Assembly (NCBI GenBank): GCA_022360535.1
Contig: JAKSCP010000063.1
Coordinates: forward strand, 1 to 5,631
Source of the DNA: Pseudomonadales bacterium
GTDB taxonomy: Bacteria; Pseudomonadota; Gammaproteobacteria; Pseudomonadales; Pseudohongiellaceae
DNA: 5,631 bases
Reading direction: 5' to 3'
This document shows, piece after piece, positions 1-5,631 of this stretch. The notes beneath the pieces are model-generated. The model made no database searches. It had not been told where the DNA came from and was given only the letters and a program-made list of their open reading frames with translations. The first letter of the stretch is position 1. Each line of letters starts with the position of its first letter. The translations under genes and the position numbers were made by a program.

Positions 1-665
1 TGTCAGAAAACATCAATGGAAACAGAACTCGCCTGATCAGAGGCAAAGACAGAGCTCATTATGAGAAAGACAGCGTCTACTCAGTTCTGGATGCCGGTTT
101 TCTCTGTCATGTTGGGTATGTTGTAGATAGCGAGCCCCGGGTGTTGCCGACTGCCTATGTTCGTGTTGGTGACGCAATCTATTTGCACGGTCATCTTAAG
201 AATCAAATGATGAATGCATTGCTGGACGGGCAAACGGCGAGCCTGTGTGTTACCCATCTCGATGGCCTGGTACTTGCCCGATCAGGCTTTCATCATTCGG
301 TGAACTATCGCTCTGTCACCCTATTCGGCAAGGCGGAAAAAGTGGCTGACGAAGATAAAGAAGCGCTGCTCGACAAACTGGTTAATCATCTGGTGCCTAA
401 TCGCGCGCCTGAACTGCGCAAGCACACGCCACAAGAACTAAACGCGACCCTGGTGCTGAGAATTCCTATCGACGAAGCCGCAGCCAAAATCCGGACCGGA
501 CCGCCGATAGATGCCGAGAAAGACTACGATACAGATATCTGGGCAGGTGTTATCAATGTGCAAACTGTGATGTCCGACATCAATAATTGCCCCCGACTGG
601 ACCAATCCATCGAAACTCCCGAACATGTGGAGGAATTAGTAAAGAAGAGAGTTTTATTCGGTTAG
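1..665 (+). CDS. Pyridoxamine 5'-phosphate oxidase family flavoprotein (NimA-like), start codon cut by window edge
   Basis: The frame ending at TAG 663-665 is open back to base 3, and bases 1-2 (TG) followed by TCA GAA AAC would complete an ATG if the base before the window is A. That gives a protein of 221 aa starting MSENINGNRTRLIRGKDR. The sequence follows the split-barrel FMN-binding family (Pyridox_ox_2 / COG3467 type, which includes NimA nitroimidazole reductases). Visible family signatures are YEKDSVYSVLDAGFLCHVGY near residues 21-40, the strand pair VLPTAYVRVGDAIYLHGH at 48-65, ARSGFHHSVNYRSVTLFG at 93-110 (FMN-binding core), and the C-terminal KIRTGPPIDAE and DIWAGVINV stretches at 163-187. 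These proteins are soluble and cytoplasmic; they bind FMN or a related cofactor and are often annotated as oxidases or nitroreductases without a proven substrate. An internal GTG at 141 is not the start, because conserved family sequence lies upstream of it. The gene is convergent with the minus-strand operon and shows no functional link to it. Family is secure; the physiological reaction is unknown. Confidence 0.9.
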   Translation, partial: SENINGNRTRLIRGKDRAHYEKDSVYSVLDAGFLCHVGYVVDSEPRVLPTAYVRVGDAIYLHGHLKNQMMNALLDGQTASLCVTHLDGLVLARSGFHHSVNYRSVTLFGKAEKVADEDKEALLDKLVNHLVPNRAPELRKHTPQELNATLVLRIPIDEAAAKIRTGPPIDAEKDYDTDIWAGVINVQTVMSDINNCPRLDQSIETPEHVEELVKKRVLFG

Positions 666-706
666 ACCGGTCGGTGGAGCTGCCCTTCATTGATTCGGTT
701 CGCTCG

Positions 707-735
707 AAAAAATACTGGTGGTCAGGCAACCATCA
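707..735 (-). terminator. Possible weak terminator of the YHYH/EF-hand operon
   Basis: On the minus strand an imperfect hairpin (arms at 735-729 and 722-716, loop of six bases) is followed after three bases by a run of six T (complement of A-run 707-712). The arms pair at six of seven positions in minus-strand RNA, with one A-C mismatch, so the stem is weak. The position, about 50 bases past the EF-hand gene stop, suits a rho-independent terminator. The short imperfect stem keeps confidence low. Confidence 0.25.
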
Positions 736-766
736 AACTTCACACTTATGCACGACCGAGCAACGG

Positions 767-782
767 CAATGAGCCAATGAGC
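767..782. repeat. Tandem 8-bp direct repeat CAATGAGC x2
   Basis: The octamer CAATGAGC occurs twice in direct tandem at 767-774 and 775-782, ending just before the complement of the EF-hand gene stop codon at 785-787. It is most simply a small slippage duplication. No function is apparent. Confidence 0.6.
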
Positions 783-784
783 AG

Positions 785-1333
785 TCAGTTCTTGGCGATT
801 GCTGGTAAGAGAGTGAAAGATCTGCGTTCAGGAGTAAGCTCTACTTCCTGCACCAGCTTTTTCACTTTGCGCTTTGCCGCTATTTCCAGCTTCTGCTCGT
901 CCGATGTGGAGCCAAACAAATCAGTCGTAAACACTAATTCACCTTGTGACTCACTCACATCGAATTTACCCATCACCACCACCTGGGAAACGTTCTCCCG
1001 AACTGAGTCATGATCCAGCTCCGGAGATAACATTAATCCCAGTAGTTCATAGGAAGTCAGGTCATCATTCAGGTTTATCCGGCCACGAACTTTCTCAACA
1101 ATCATTGCGCGCTGGGTGTTGAACTCCACCATTGAGATGGCGTTATCTCCATCATCATCAGTAAGCGAAAAGGCTGACGTTGGCAATGACAACACCATGA
1201 AGACGCCATCATCGACAAAATTAAGCGTGCCATGTTGAGCGACCATGAAATGGGCACTGGTCAGTGGCGCAAACGTTAAACTTACCAACACTGTCGCTAC
1301 TGTGGTTAGTATTTTTCTGGAAACAGTTTTCAT
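785..1333 (-). CDS. Exported small protein with a single EF-hand calcium-binding loop
   Basis: This 182-aa protein begins with a Sec signal peptide: basic residues at K2, R6 and K7, a hydrophobic stretch to about residue 23, then TSA before H28. The predicted mature protein therefore starts HFMVAQH. Residues 59-70 (DDDGDNAISMVE) fit the 12-residue EF-hand loop: acidic D at positions 1, 3 and 5, I at 8 and E at 12, with N instead of the usual G at 6. That suggests one calcium site in the periplasm. The rest (residues 75-182) looks like a small mixed alpha/beta domain ending near LTPERRSFTLLPAIAKN; its DLFG and LTPER segments faintly recall periplasmic domains of HupE/UreJ-type proteins, which I could not verify. 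ATG 1333 is chosen because GAGG at 1345-1342 sits eight bases upstream; ATG 1339 is too close to it. The gene follows the YHYH gene after 26 bases, so the two are probably co-transcribed. No specific function can be assigned. Confidence 0.85.
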   Translation of the reverse strand: MKTVSRKILTTVATVLVSLTFAPLTSAHFMVAQHGTLNFVDDGVFMVLSLPTSAFSLTDDDGDNAISMVEFNTQRAMIVEKVRGRINLNDDLTSYELLGLMLSPELDHDSVRENVSQVVVMGKFDVSESQGELVFTTDLFGSTSDEQKLEIAAKRKVKKLVQEVELTPERRSFTLLPAIAKN

Positions 1334-1341
1334 AATCATAA

Positions 1342-1345
1342 CCTC
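1342..1345 (-). promoter_or_regulatory. Ribosome binding site deciding the EF-hand gene start
   Basis: On the minus strand GAGG (followed by T) lies in the 26-base gap after the YHYH stop. Spacing is eight bases to ATG 1333 but only two to ATG 1339, so 1333 is the preferred start. Its presence shows that translation of the second gene is initiated independently. Confidence 0.7.
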
Positions 1346-1359
1346 GACCAAAACAACGA

Positions 1360-2586
1360 TCACATCGGAGGTGGTCCCATGGGGGAGCCACTGGTATCCA
1401 CTGCACCAGTCACACAGCGTTGCAGGAAAGGAAAAGTATCCGTGGCAAAGTAGTGATAGATTCCATTCGGAAATTCCGGGGTGACGCCAAAGCGGCCATT
1501 GCATTCGTCCAAATCACCGGACCCAGCCACGTACTCATAGTCCTGTCGAAATGTTCCCAAGGGATAGACTTCAACCGATGGACGAGAGTCACTGACTTCC
1601 GTGACGAATTGATAGCTGCTCGTCATCGCGCGAATTTCTGAGTTGGCATTGTTGGGATCGCTGTAACCGTAGCGTGCATAGATAGGAAATCCATCCGCAG
1701 CCCAGGCAATTAATGTCATGGTCGAGCTATTGCCACCGCGTTTAGCGATGAATCCTTCCGGCATACCGTGGTAATGATAGGCGCCCGTGGGCTGCACATG
1801 CGCGTTGTTTTCATCAGTACCAAAATCGAAACTGGTTTGATTAAGCGCTTCCAGATTCCAGCTGCCCACGTTGCCATTGAGACTGCAATTTTCTCCTGAA
1901 TCATCACAGGTACCGCCAGTACTGGCATCGATCTTTACACCATTGAGCACATAGCCTATTACTCCAGCAGGTCCACCCAGCTCCGTAACAGTTCCCGTTT
2001 CCATCGGTTCCAGTGTCATACTGGCAGATACAGTTTGTTCCGAGATCTCGCTGGGATTGCCTGAATTAGGGAATTGGCCGACTTCATGATCAGGAATGCC
2101 GTTTGCATTAAGTTGACGCTCACCATCGGAGCAGGTCCAACTGGAGGTGCTGGTAATTGTCAGAGAATCCTGTGAATTCGGCGTGCTGTCGTTATAGTCG
2201 CAAAGCACATTGTCAGTGGAAGCGAAAATCTGCTCCGCCGTTTCAATCAATCTGAAGACGGCTTCACTTTCGAAGTAGTCCAACTGCACGCGGTAAGACT
2301 CGGTACCCACTCGCACCGAGGGAATAGTGAGTACATTGCCTGCGAACAGCGCAGCATTTGCTGGCGCTTCCGTGCCTGTTTCATGCTCGCTGGCAGGGCC
2401 CAGTACAAATTCGATCGTATCGCCGTCCTGGGAAAGAATGAGTTCAACTTGATAGAGATTGTCCCCAAACTGTACATAAGGAATCGATAGTGTATTGTCT
2501 TCAAAAACTGCGCTTGCGTGCGCACTGGATGAAATCGCTGCACAGACAGCGATCACGCTGAGCAGCGAATGCCTGGCGATAGTCAT
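1360..2586 (-). CDS. Exported YHYH-domain protein with N-terminal beta-repeat pair
   Basis: This 408-aa protein has a signal peptide (residues 1 to about 26, hydrophobic LLSVIAVCAAISS, cleavage near ASA). Residues 27-62 and 81-114 are two copies of a beta-type repeat sharing the pattern L-x-I-P-x-V-x-x-G-x-x-x-Y-x-V-x-L. The YHYH domain (Pfam YHYH family) follows. Its marks are GYVLNGVKID at 211-220, GAYHYHGMPEGF at 268-279, the DGFPIYARYGY segment at 299-309, and LDECNGRFGVTPEFPNGIYH at 359-378, running on to the second motif YHYF at 377-380. The tail ends MGPPPM. Six cysteines remain after signal removal (129, 152, 227, 234, 362, 391), compatible with disulfides in the periplasm or outside the cell. 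The biochemical role of YHYH proteins is not established; clustered His and Tyr suggest metal binding, but that is inference. ATG 2586 is preceded by AGGGGG at 2596-2591 with four bases between. It is the first gene of a two-gene operon with the EF-hand protein. Confidence 0.9.
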   Translation of the reverse strand: MTIARHSLLSVIAVCAAISSSAHASAVFEDNTLSIPYVQFGDNLYQVELILSQDGDTIEFVLGPASEHETGTEAPANAALFAGNVLTIPSVRVGTESYRVQLDYFESEAVFRLIETAEQIFASTDNVLCDYNDSTPNSQDSLTITSTSSWTCSDGERQLNANGIPDHEVGQFPNSGNPSEISEQTVSASMTLEPMETGTVTELGGPAGVIGYVLNGVKIDASTGGTCDDSGENCSLNGNVGSWNLEALNQTSFDFGTDENNAHVQPTGAYHYHGMPEGFIAKRGGNSSTMTLIAWAADGFPIYARYGYSDPNNANSEIRAMTSSYQFVTEVSDSRPSVEVYPLGTFRQDYEYVAGSGDLDECNGRFGVTPEFPNGIYHYFATDTFPFLQRCVTGAVDTSGSPMGPPPM

Positions 2587-2807
2587 AAGTCCCCCTAATT
2601 GATTTCACCTTATGATGGTGAGTTATTGCGGAATTCCTTTTATGGCTATACGTAGCCAGCGGCAAAACCCTTCTCTCTGGCAGCTTTCATCAACTCTGAC
2701 TAGACCAGGGGTTTTCAGGCTACTCTATGAATCTACTTTCCTCTTCATTATTATCAAACGCCTTAGTAGTCGGCTAATCCAGGTCGGTTTCATTTGAGGC
2801 GCTTTAC
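2587..2807. promoter_or_regulatory. Divergent intergenic region carrying both promoters
   Basis: This 221-base, AT-richer stretch separates the start codons of the YHYH gene (minus) and the dehalogenase gene (plus), so both promoters should lie here. On the minus strand TTGCCG (complement of 2658-2663) lies 15-16 bases before CATAAA/ATAAAA, a mediocre -35/-10 candidate. On the plus strand TATTAT at 2749-2754 could serve as a -10 box but has no good -35 partner. GAGG at 2796-2799 is the dehalogenase ribosome binding site, eight bases before ATG 2808. Small palindromic pieces (GCCAG 2655-2659 with CTGGC 2677-2681) are too weak to call operators. Confidence 0.5.
2742..2756 (+). promoter_or_regulatory. 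Fur-box-like half site upstream of the dehalogenase
   Basis: ATTATCA at 2750-2756 matches one half of the 7-1-7 Fur consensus (TGATAAT-N-ATTATCA) exactly. The other half, at 2742-2748, matches at only four of seven positions, giving 11 of 15 overall. It overlaps the possible -10 element and lies about 50 bases before the start codon. In AT-rich intergenic DNA this could be chance. Confidence 0.18.
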
Positions 2808-3818
2808 ATGCTAAAAGTCAAATTCTCACTACTCTTCACCACCCTGCTCTTCACGCTGAATCCTGGCTTTGCAGACGAGATTAAGCCGGGCGTGTATCGG
2901 ACGCCGGACGCCCGATTTGAGAATCTGCCAGGCTATGACTTTGCCCCCAATTACCAATACATTGAGGGCTACCGAATTCACTACGTCGACGAAGGGCCGG
3001 CGGATGGCCCGGTGGTGCTGTTGTTGCACGGCGAACCCAGTTGGTCCTATCTCTACCGCAAGATGATTCCTGTGTTTGTGGATGCCGGTTATCGCGCGAT
3101 CGCACCGGATTTGCTGGGCTTCGGCAAATCAGACAAACCAGCTGATCGTGACGACTACAGCTATGCAGGGCAGATCAATGTCATTGCTCAACTCATCACT
3201 CAGATGGGACTCACTGACATCTCTGCCTTCTTTCAGGATTGGGGTGGTTTGATTGGATTAAGAGTGGTGGCAGAGAATCCAGACCTGTTCAAACAGGTGG
3301 CGATAGGCAACACCACCTTGCCGGCTGGGCCAGGGGAAGACGGAATAATCATCGGGCAGGAATTCGATTCTATTAACGCTGATGTGAGACTGGAGGAAGG
3401 GGACGGCTTTCCCGAATGGCTACGCTACAGCCAACAAGTGCCTGAACTGAATGCCAGCTTTTTGCTACAGTGGGGAACGGTAAGCAATCTGCCATCGAAC
3501 GTTATTGATGCCTACGACGCACCCTTCCCTGATAGTCGCTACAAATCTGGTATTCGTGTAATGCCCACTCTGGTACAAAGTCAGAATGCCACTAACAGGG
3601 AAGCGTGGGGTGTACTTGGCAGTTGGGAAAAACCATTCCTAACCACGTTTTCTGACAGCGATCCAATATTGGGCCAGGCCTACCCACCGTTCCAGCAGAA
3701 TGTGCCCGGGGCGGAGGATCAACCCCACACAACCATCACGGCGGCGGGGCATTTCCTACAGGAAGATAAGGGCGAAGAGTTAGCTGCCTATCTGGTGAAT
3801 TGGTTCTCAGGCAACTAA
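2808..3818 (+). CDS. Exported haloalkane dehalogenase, HLD-I (DhlA-like) subfamily
   Basis: This 336-aa alpha/beta-hydrolase should split carbon-halogen bonds of haloalkanes with water, giving an alcohol, halide and a proton. Recognisable sites are HGEP at 74-77 (oxyanion region), nucleophile D144 in FFQDWGG, W145 as first halide-binding Trp, W204 in DGFPEWLRY as the cap-domain second Trp, D285 in SDSDPILG as catalytic acid and H315 in AAGHFLQED as catalytic base. The placement of the acid after the cap, the cap segment YDAPFPDSRYKSGIR (236-250) and the N-terminal YRTPDARFENL match my memory of Xanthobacter DhlA (HLD-I). An unusual feature is the extra N-terminus: residues 1-22 form a Sec signal peptide (K3, K5, then FSLLFTTLLFTL, cleavage near GFA before D23), which accounts for most of the extra length over DhlA's 310 aa. 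The enzyme is therefore predicted to be periplasmic. GAGG at 2796-2799 supports ATG 2808. Its own promoter lies in the divergent region. The natural substrate cannot be read from sequence; a related alpha/beta-hydrolase activity is the main alternative. Confidence 0.88.
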   Translation: MLKVKFSLLFTTLLFTLNPGFADEIKPGVYRTPDARFENLPGYDFAPNYQYIEGYRIHYVDEGPADGPVVLLLHGEPSWSYLYRKMIPVFVDAGYRAIAPDLLGFGKSDKPADRDDYSYAGQINVIAQLITQMGLTDISAFFQDWGGLIGLRVVAENPDLFKQVAIGNTTLPAGPGEDGIIIGQEFDSINADVRLEEGDGFPEWLRYSQQVPELNASFLLQWGTVSNLPSNVIDAYDAPFPDSRYKSGIRVMPTLVQSQNATNREAWGVLGSWEKPFLTTFSDSDPILGQAYPPFQQNVPGAEDQPHTTITAAGHFLQEDKGEELAAYLVNWFSGN

Positions 3819-3821
3819 CTC
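3777..3821. terminator. Inverted repeat across convergent stop codons, possible bidirectional terminator
   Basis: Arms 3777-3789 (GAGTTAGCTGCCT) and 3809-3821 (AGGCAACTAACTC) are complementary at 12 of 13 positions around a 19-base loop. The single non-match (3784 against 3814) is a C-A mismatch in plus-strand RNA but a G-U wobble in minus-strand RNA, so the stem is better on the receptor transcript. The right arm contains the dehalogenase stop TAA (3816-3818) and two bases of the receptor stop. Neither side has a strong T-run (minus strand continues TTCGCCCTT), so it may act as a 3' stabilising or rho-assisted hairpin rather than a classical intrinsic terminator. Confidence 0.5.
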
Positions 3822-5631
3822 AGAACATACTGGTAATTGTCAAACGGGCATTTAGTGGTCTGCCTACAGTCGCCTGGTGTGTGCTGTGGGAACTCGGGAA
3901 ATACAACTCATCAGTCGCATTCTCGATATTGAGTTGAATACGCAAATCCTCAGAGAGGTCATAGTAAGCCGCCGCGTCCACCCGGGTGTAGCTCGGTAGC
4001 AACGCTGTGTTGCTATTGTTGATATAGCTATCATCCTGGTGCGTCACACCAAGACCGAGCCCAAGTCTCGGTGAGATTTGGTAAGTGTTCCACAACGAAA
4101 ACATGTTTTCCGGCAGCTCCCGTGGTCGCAATCCGGTCGGTCCTGAGCGATCGACTTGTTCGCCATCAAGATTGCTGTAACCCGCAGAAACATACCAATT
4201 GTCGGTTACCTGCCCCTGTAGCTGAGCCTCAAATCCAGTTATTTCTGAATCAATGACATCAAGAGTTTCCGGATTATTGTCTGCAACCTGCGGCGAGCTT
4301 TGCTCAATCTCGAAGACCGCTGCAGTGAAGCTAAATCCCGGTCTGAAATCCCATTTGATGCCCGCTTCCTGGTTGGTAAAGGTGTTCGGATCCAGCTGGT
4401 TGTTGCTGCCGTTTATGTTCGCAAACTGCTCGCCGCTGCGAGGAAGAAAGGTTTCACTATAACTTGCATAGAGCGAAACATTTTCGATTGGCTTATACAC
4501 AAGACCTGCCCGCGGTGTGACTTCATTATCTGTACGGTTACGTCTTTCGTTGGCAACGACATTGAATACATCGATATCGAAGCTGTCATAACGCGCGCCG
4601 ATAATCACGTCAAACTTTTCTGAAATTTCAATTTCGTCTTGTACGTAAAAGGAACGAACGTCGATCCCTACCCGTGTGTCATCATTGAGGTCAGCCAGGT
4701 AGTCATTGCTGGTTTGTTCGCCCAAAGCATTCACACCGACACCACCGTTAAGTACCAGAGGGCGTGTGATGGCGAAGGTCTCGTTGTCGTCAACCGTTGT
4801 GTTCCAGAACGAGTTGTACCGATCCTGATCGGAGGAGGTATCGATATACTCGCCTCCGGCAATGATAGTGTGATTAACACCGCCACCTTCCACTTCCCAA
4901 ATGAAGTTACCGGAGAGAATCAAATTGTCACGTACAGTAGTGTCGATATAACCATCGAGAGTCACTTCGAAAGGAGAGTTCGCCTGATCATAGGCTGATG
5001 GGTAAAAGTTCTGATAAAGCTTGTCGTAGTCTCCATAGAACGCGCTGAAATTGCCTTTCAGATTTGCCGTAAACTCATGCTGCAAAGCCGCCCGGAACAA
5101 ATGAGCCTGCAGTTCATTGGAATTCAGATCGGGATCGCCGAAAACGATTTCTTCAAAGGCTTCTACAGGGCGCCCGTCACTGCCAGTTGGAATTCCGCGA
5201 TCGATGAAGCGCTCATGATCAACATATTCGTAAGACAAATCTAAAGTAGTCGCCGACCCTAACTGCAATCTCCCAGTGGGGTTTATCCCAAACCGTTCGC
5301 CATCGTAGAAGTCCCGATGGTTTTCCAGGCCTTCATAAAAGGCATTAATTCGAAAAGCCGAGTTGTCGCCAGTGTCAAAATTGCTATCGACTTGAATCGA
5401 ATGCTCACCAAACGAATTGATTCCTGCCTGATAGTTGGTGAAGTTGTCGCCAATGACCCCCTTCTTGGTAACCCGATTAAGAATGCCACCAGTACCGCCA
5501 CGGCCAAAAAGTAGCGCGTTAGGGCCACGTAAAATTTCTACCTGCTCAAGATTGTATAAAGGGCGATAGTACTGCACGTCGTCGCGGGCGCCGTCGATGA
5601 AGAAATCTGCTGTAGAACGTACACCTCGAAA
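3820..5631 (-). CDS. TonB-dependent siderophore-type outer-membrane receptor, N-terminus outside the window
   Basis: The frame is open from the right edge to TGA at 3822-3820, giving 603 visible residues. The first residues read FRGVRSTADFFIDGARDD, followed by YNLEQVEILRGPNALLFGRG at visible residues 26-45 and GGILNRVTK at 48-56. This is the hallmark second half of the plug domain in TonB-dependent siderophore receptors, of the type seen in catecholate receptors such as Fiu. The remainder is the 22-strand beta-barrel, with typical alternating aromatic strands (SFYVQDEIEISEKFDVIIGA, VSLYASYSETFLPRSGEQ, NIENATDELYF) and a terminal Phe (ITSMF) as outer-membrane assembly signal. Such receptors usually have about 700 residues, so about 100 (signal peptide, TonB box, early plug) lie beyond the edge. 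A GTG at 5577 is internal, not a start. The role is TonB-driven uptake of an iron-siderophore complex; the ligand cannot be named, and other metal chelates are possible. The promoter and any Fur box lie outside the window. Confidence 0.95.
   Translation of the reverse strand, partial: FRGVRSTADFFIDGARDDVQYYRPLYNLEQVEILRGPNALLFGRGGTGGILNRVTKKGVIGDNFTNYQAGINSFGEHSIQVDSNFDTGDNSAFRINAFYEGLENHRDFYDGERFGINPTGRLQLGSATTLDLSYEYVDHERFIDRGIPTGSDGRPVEAFEEIVFGDPDLNSNELQAHLFRAALQHEFTANLKGNFSAFYGDYDKLYQNFYPSAYDQANSPFEVTLDGYIDTTVRDNLILSGNFIWEVEGGGVNHTIIAGGEYIDTSSDQDRYNSFWNTTVDDNETFAITRPLVLNGGVGVNALGEQTSNDYLADLNDDTRVGIDVRSFYVQDEIEISEKFDVIIGARYDSFDIDVFNVVANERRNRTDNEVTPRAGLVYKPIENVSLYASYSETFLPRSGEQFANINGSNNQLDPNTFTNQEAGIKWDFRPGFSFTAAVFEIEQSSPQVADNNPETLDVIDSEITGFEAQLQGQVTDNWYVSAGYSNLDGEQVDRSGPTGLRPRELPENMFSLWNTYQISPRLGLGLGVTHQDDSYINNSNTALLPSYTRVDAAAYYDLSEDLRIQLNIENATDELYFPSSHSTHQATVGRPLNARLTITSMF

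Larger units (their letters stand above)
666..784. other. Intergenic gap between convergent genes
   Basis: This 119-base gap separates the stop of the flavoprotein gene from the stop of the EF-hand protein gene. It holds an 8-bp palindrome GACCGGTC at 665-672, a weak hairpin at 716-735 flanked by an A-run at 707-712, and a tandem 8-bp direct repeat at 767-782. No convincing gene is present. As a gap between two 3' ends it would be expected to carry termination signals rather than promoters. Confidence 0.7.

Noticed and set aside
587..1013. Plus-strand ORFs at 587-772 and 690-1013
   Set aside because: The first overlaps the flavoprotein gene in another frame and the second runs antisense into the EF-hand gene. 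Neither has a start signal or protein-like composition.
1334..1504. Longer 239-aa version of the EF-hand protein starting at 1504
   Set aside because: The extra 57 residues overlap the YHYH gene in another frame, are rich in Trp and Cys unlike a leader, and would bury the clear signal peptide that starts at 1333, which has its own ribosome binding site.
2509..2586. Lipoprotein signal in the YHYH protein because of Cys15
   Set aside because: The residues before the Cys (VIAV) do not fit a lipobox, which needs a small residue at -1. A standard cleavage site follows near residue 26.
2655..2681. Inverted repeat GCCAG/CTGGC as an operator
   Set aside because: Five-base arms with a 17-base spacer are expected by chance and do not align with a promoter element.
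2612..2797. 61-codon plus-strand ORF filling the divergent intergenic region
   Set aside because: No ribosome binding site precedes its ATG, the translation has no recognisable features, and the region must contain two promoters. A leader peptide cannot be excluded but nothing supports it.
4071..4998. Several plus-strand ORFs of 61-119 codons inside the receptor gene
   Set aside because: They are antisense to a strongly conserved receptor frame and have no ribosome binding sites or recognisable domains.
5575..5577. GTG at 5577 as start of a 585-aa receptor
   Set aside because: The frame continues upstream to the window edge with typical plug-domain sequence (RGV, FFIDGARDD), so this is an internal Val.

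Overview
The window looks like ordinary chromosomal DNA from a Gram-negative bacterium with roughly balanced base composition. A marine or environmental gammaproteobacterium is my best guess. The Gram-negative call rests on a TonB-dependent outer-membrane receptor and three proteins with Sec-type signal peptides. The narrower placement is inference from gene content only. I see no tRNA, rRNA, CRISPR array, insertion sequence or phage gene.

Layout, left to right. (1) Bases 1-665, plus strand: a pyridoxamine-phosphate-oxidase-like flavoprotein of the NimA-like type. Its reading frame is open from the first base, and its start codon appears to lie one base outside the window. (2) Bases 666-784: a short gap between convergent genes, with one weak hairpin and an 8-bp tandem duplication. 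(3) Bases 785-2586, minus strand: a two-gene operon, with an exported YHYH-domain protein (408 aa) first and then, 26 bp later, a small exported protein with one canonical EF-hand loop (182 aa). (4) Bases 2587-2807: a divergent intergenic region that must hold the promoters of the operon and of the dehalogenase. (5) Bases 2808-3818, plus strand: a haloalkane dehalogenase of the DhlA-like subfamily (HLD-I) with an N-terminal signal peptide. (6) Bases 3820-5631, minus strand: a TonB-dependent siderophore-type receptor whose N-terminus runs off the window.

The dehalogenase and receptor genes converge with one base between their stop codons. An inverted repeat with 13-base arms lies across the two stops, so a shared hairpin probably ends both transcripts.

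Four of the five gene products are predicted to work outside the cytoplasm: the YHYH protein, the EF-hand protein, the dehalogenase and the receptor. The most interesting points are the exported dehalogenase, the YHYH/EF-hand pair (whose small partner is predicted to start with histidine after signal cleavage, a feature seen in some copper proteins), and the stop-codon hairpin. No sequence evidence ties these genes into one pathway; any shared role in metal or organohalide handling is a hypothesis.
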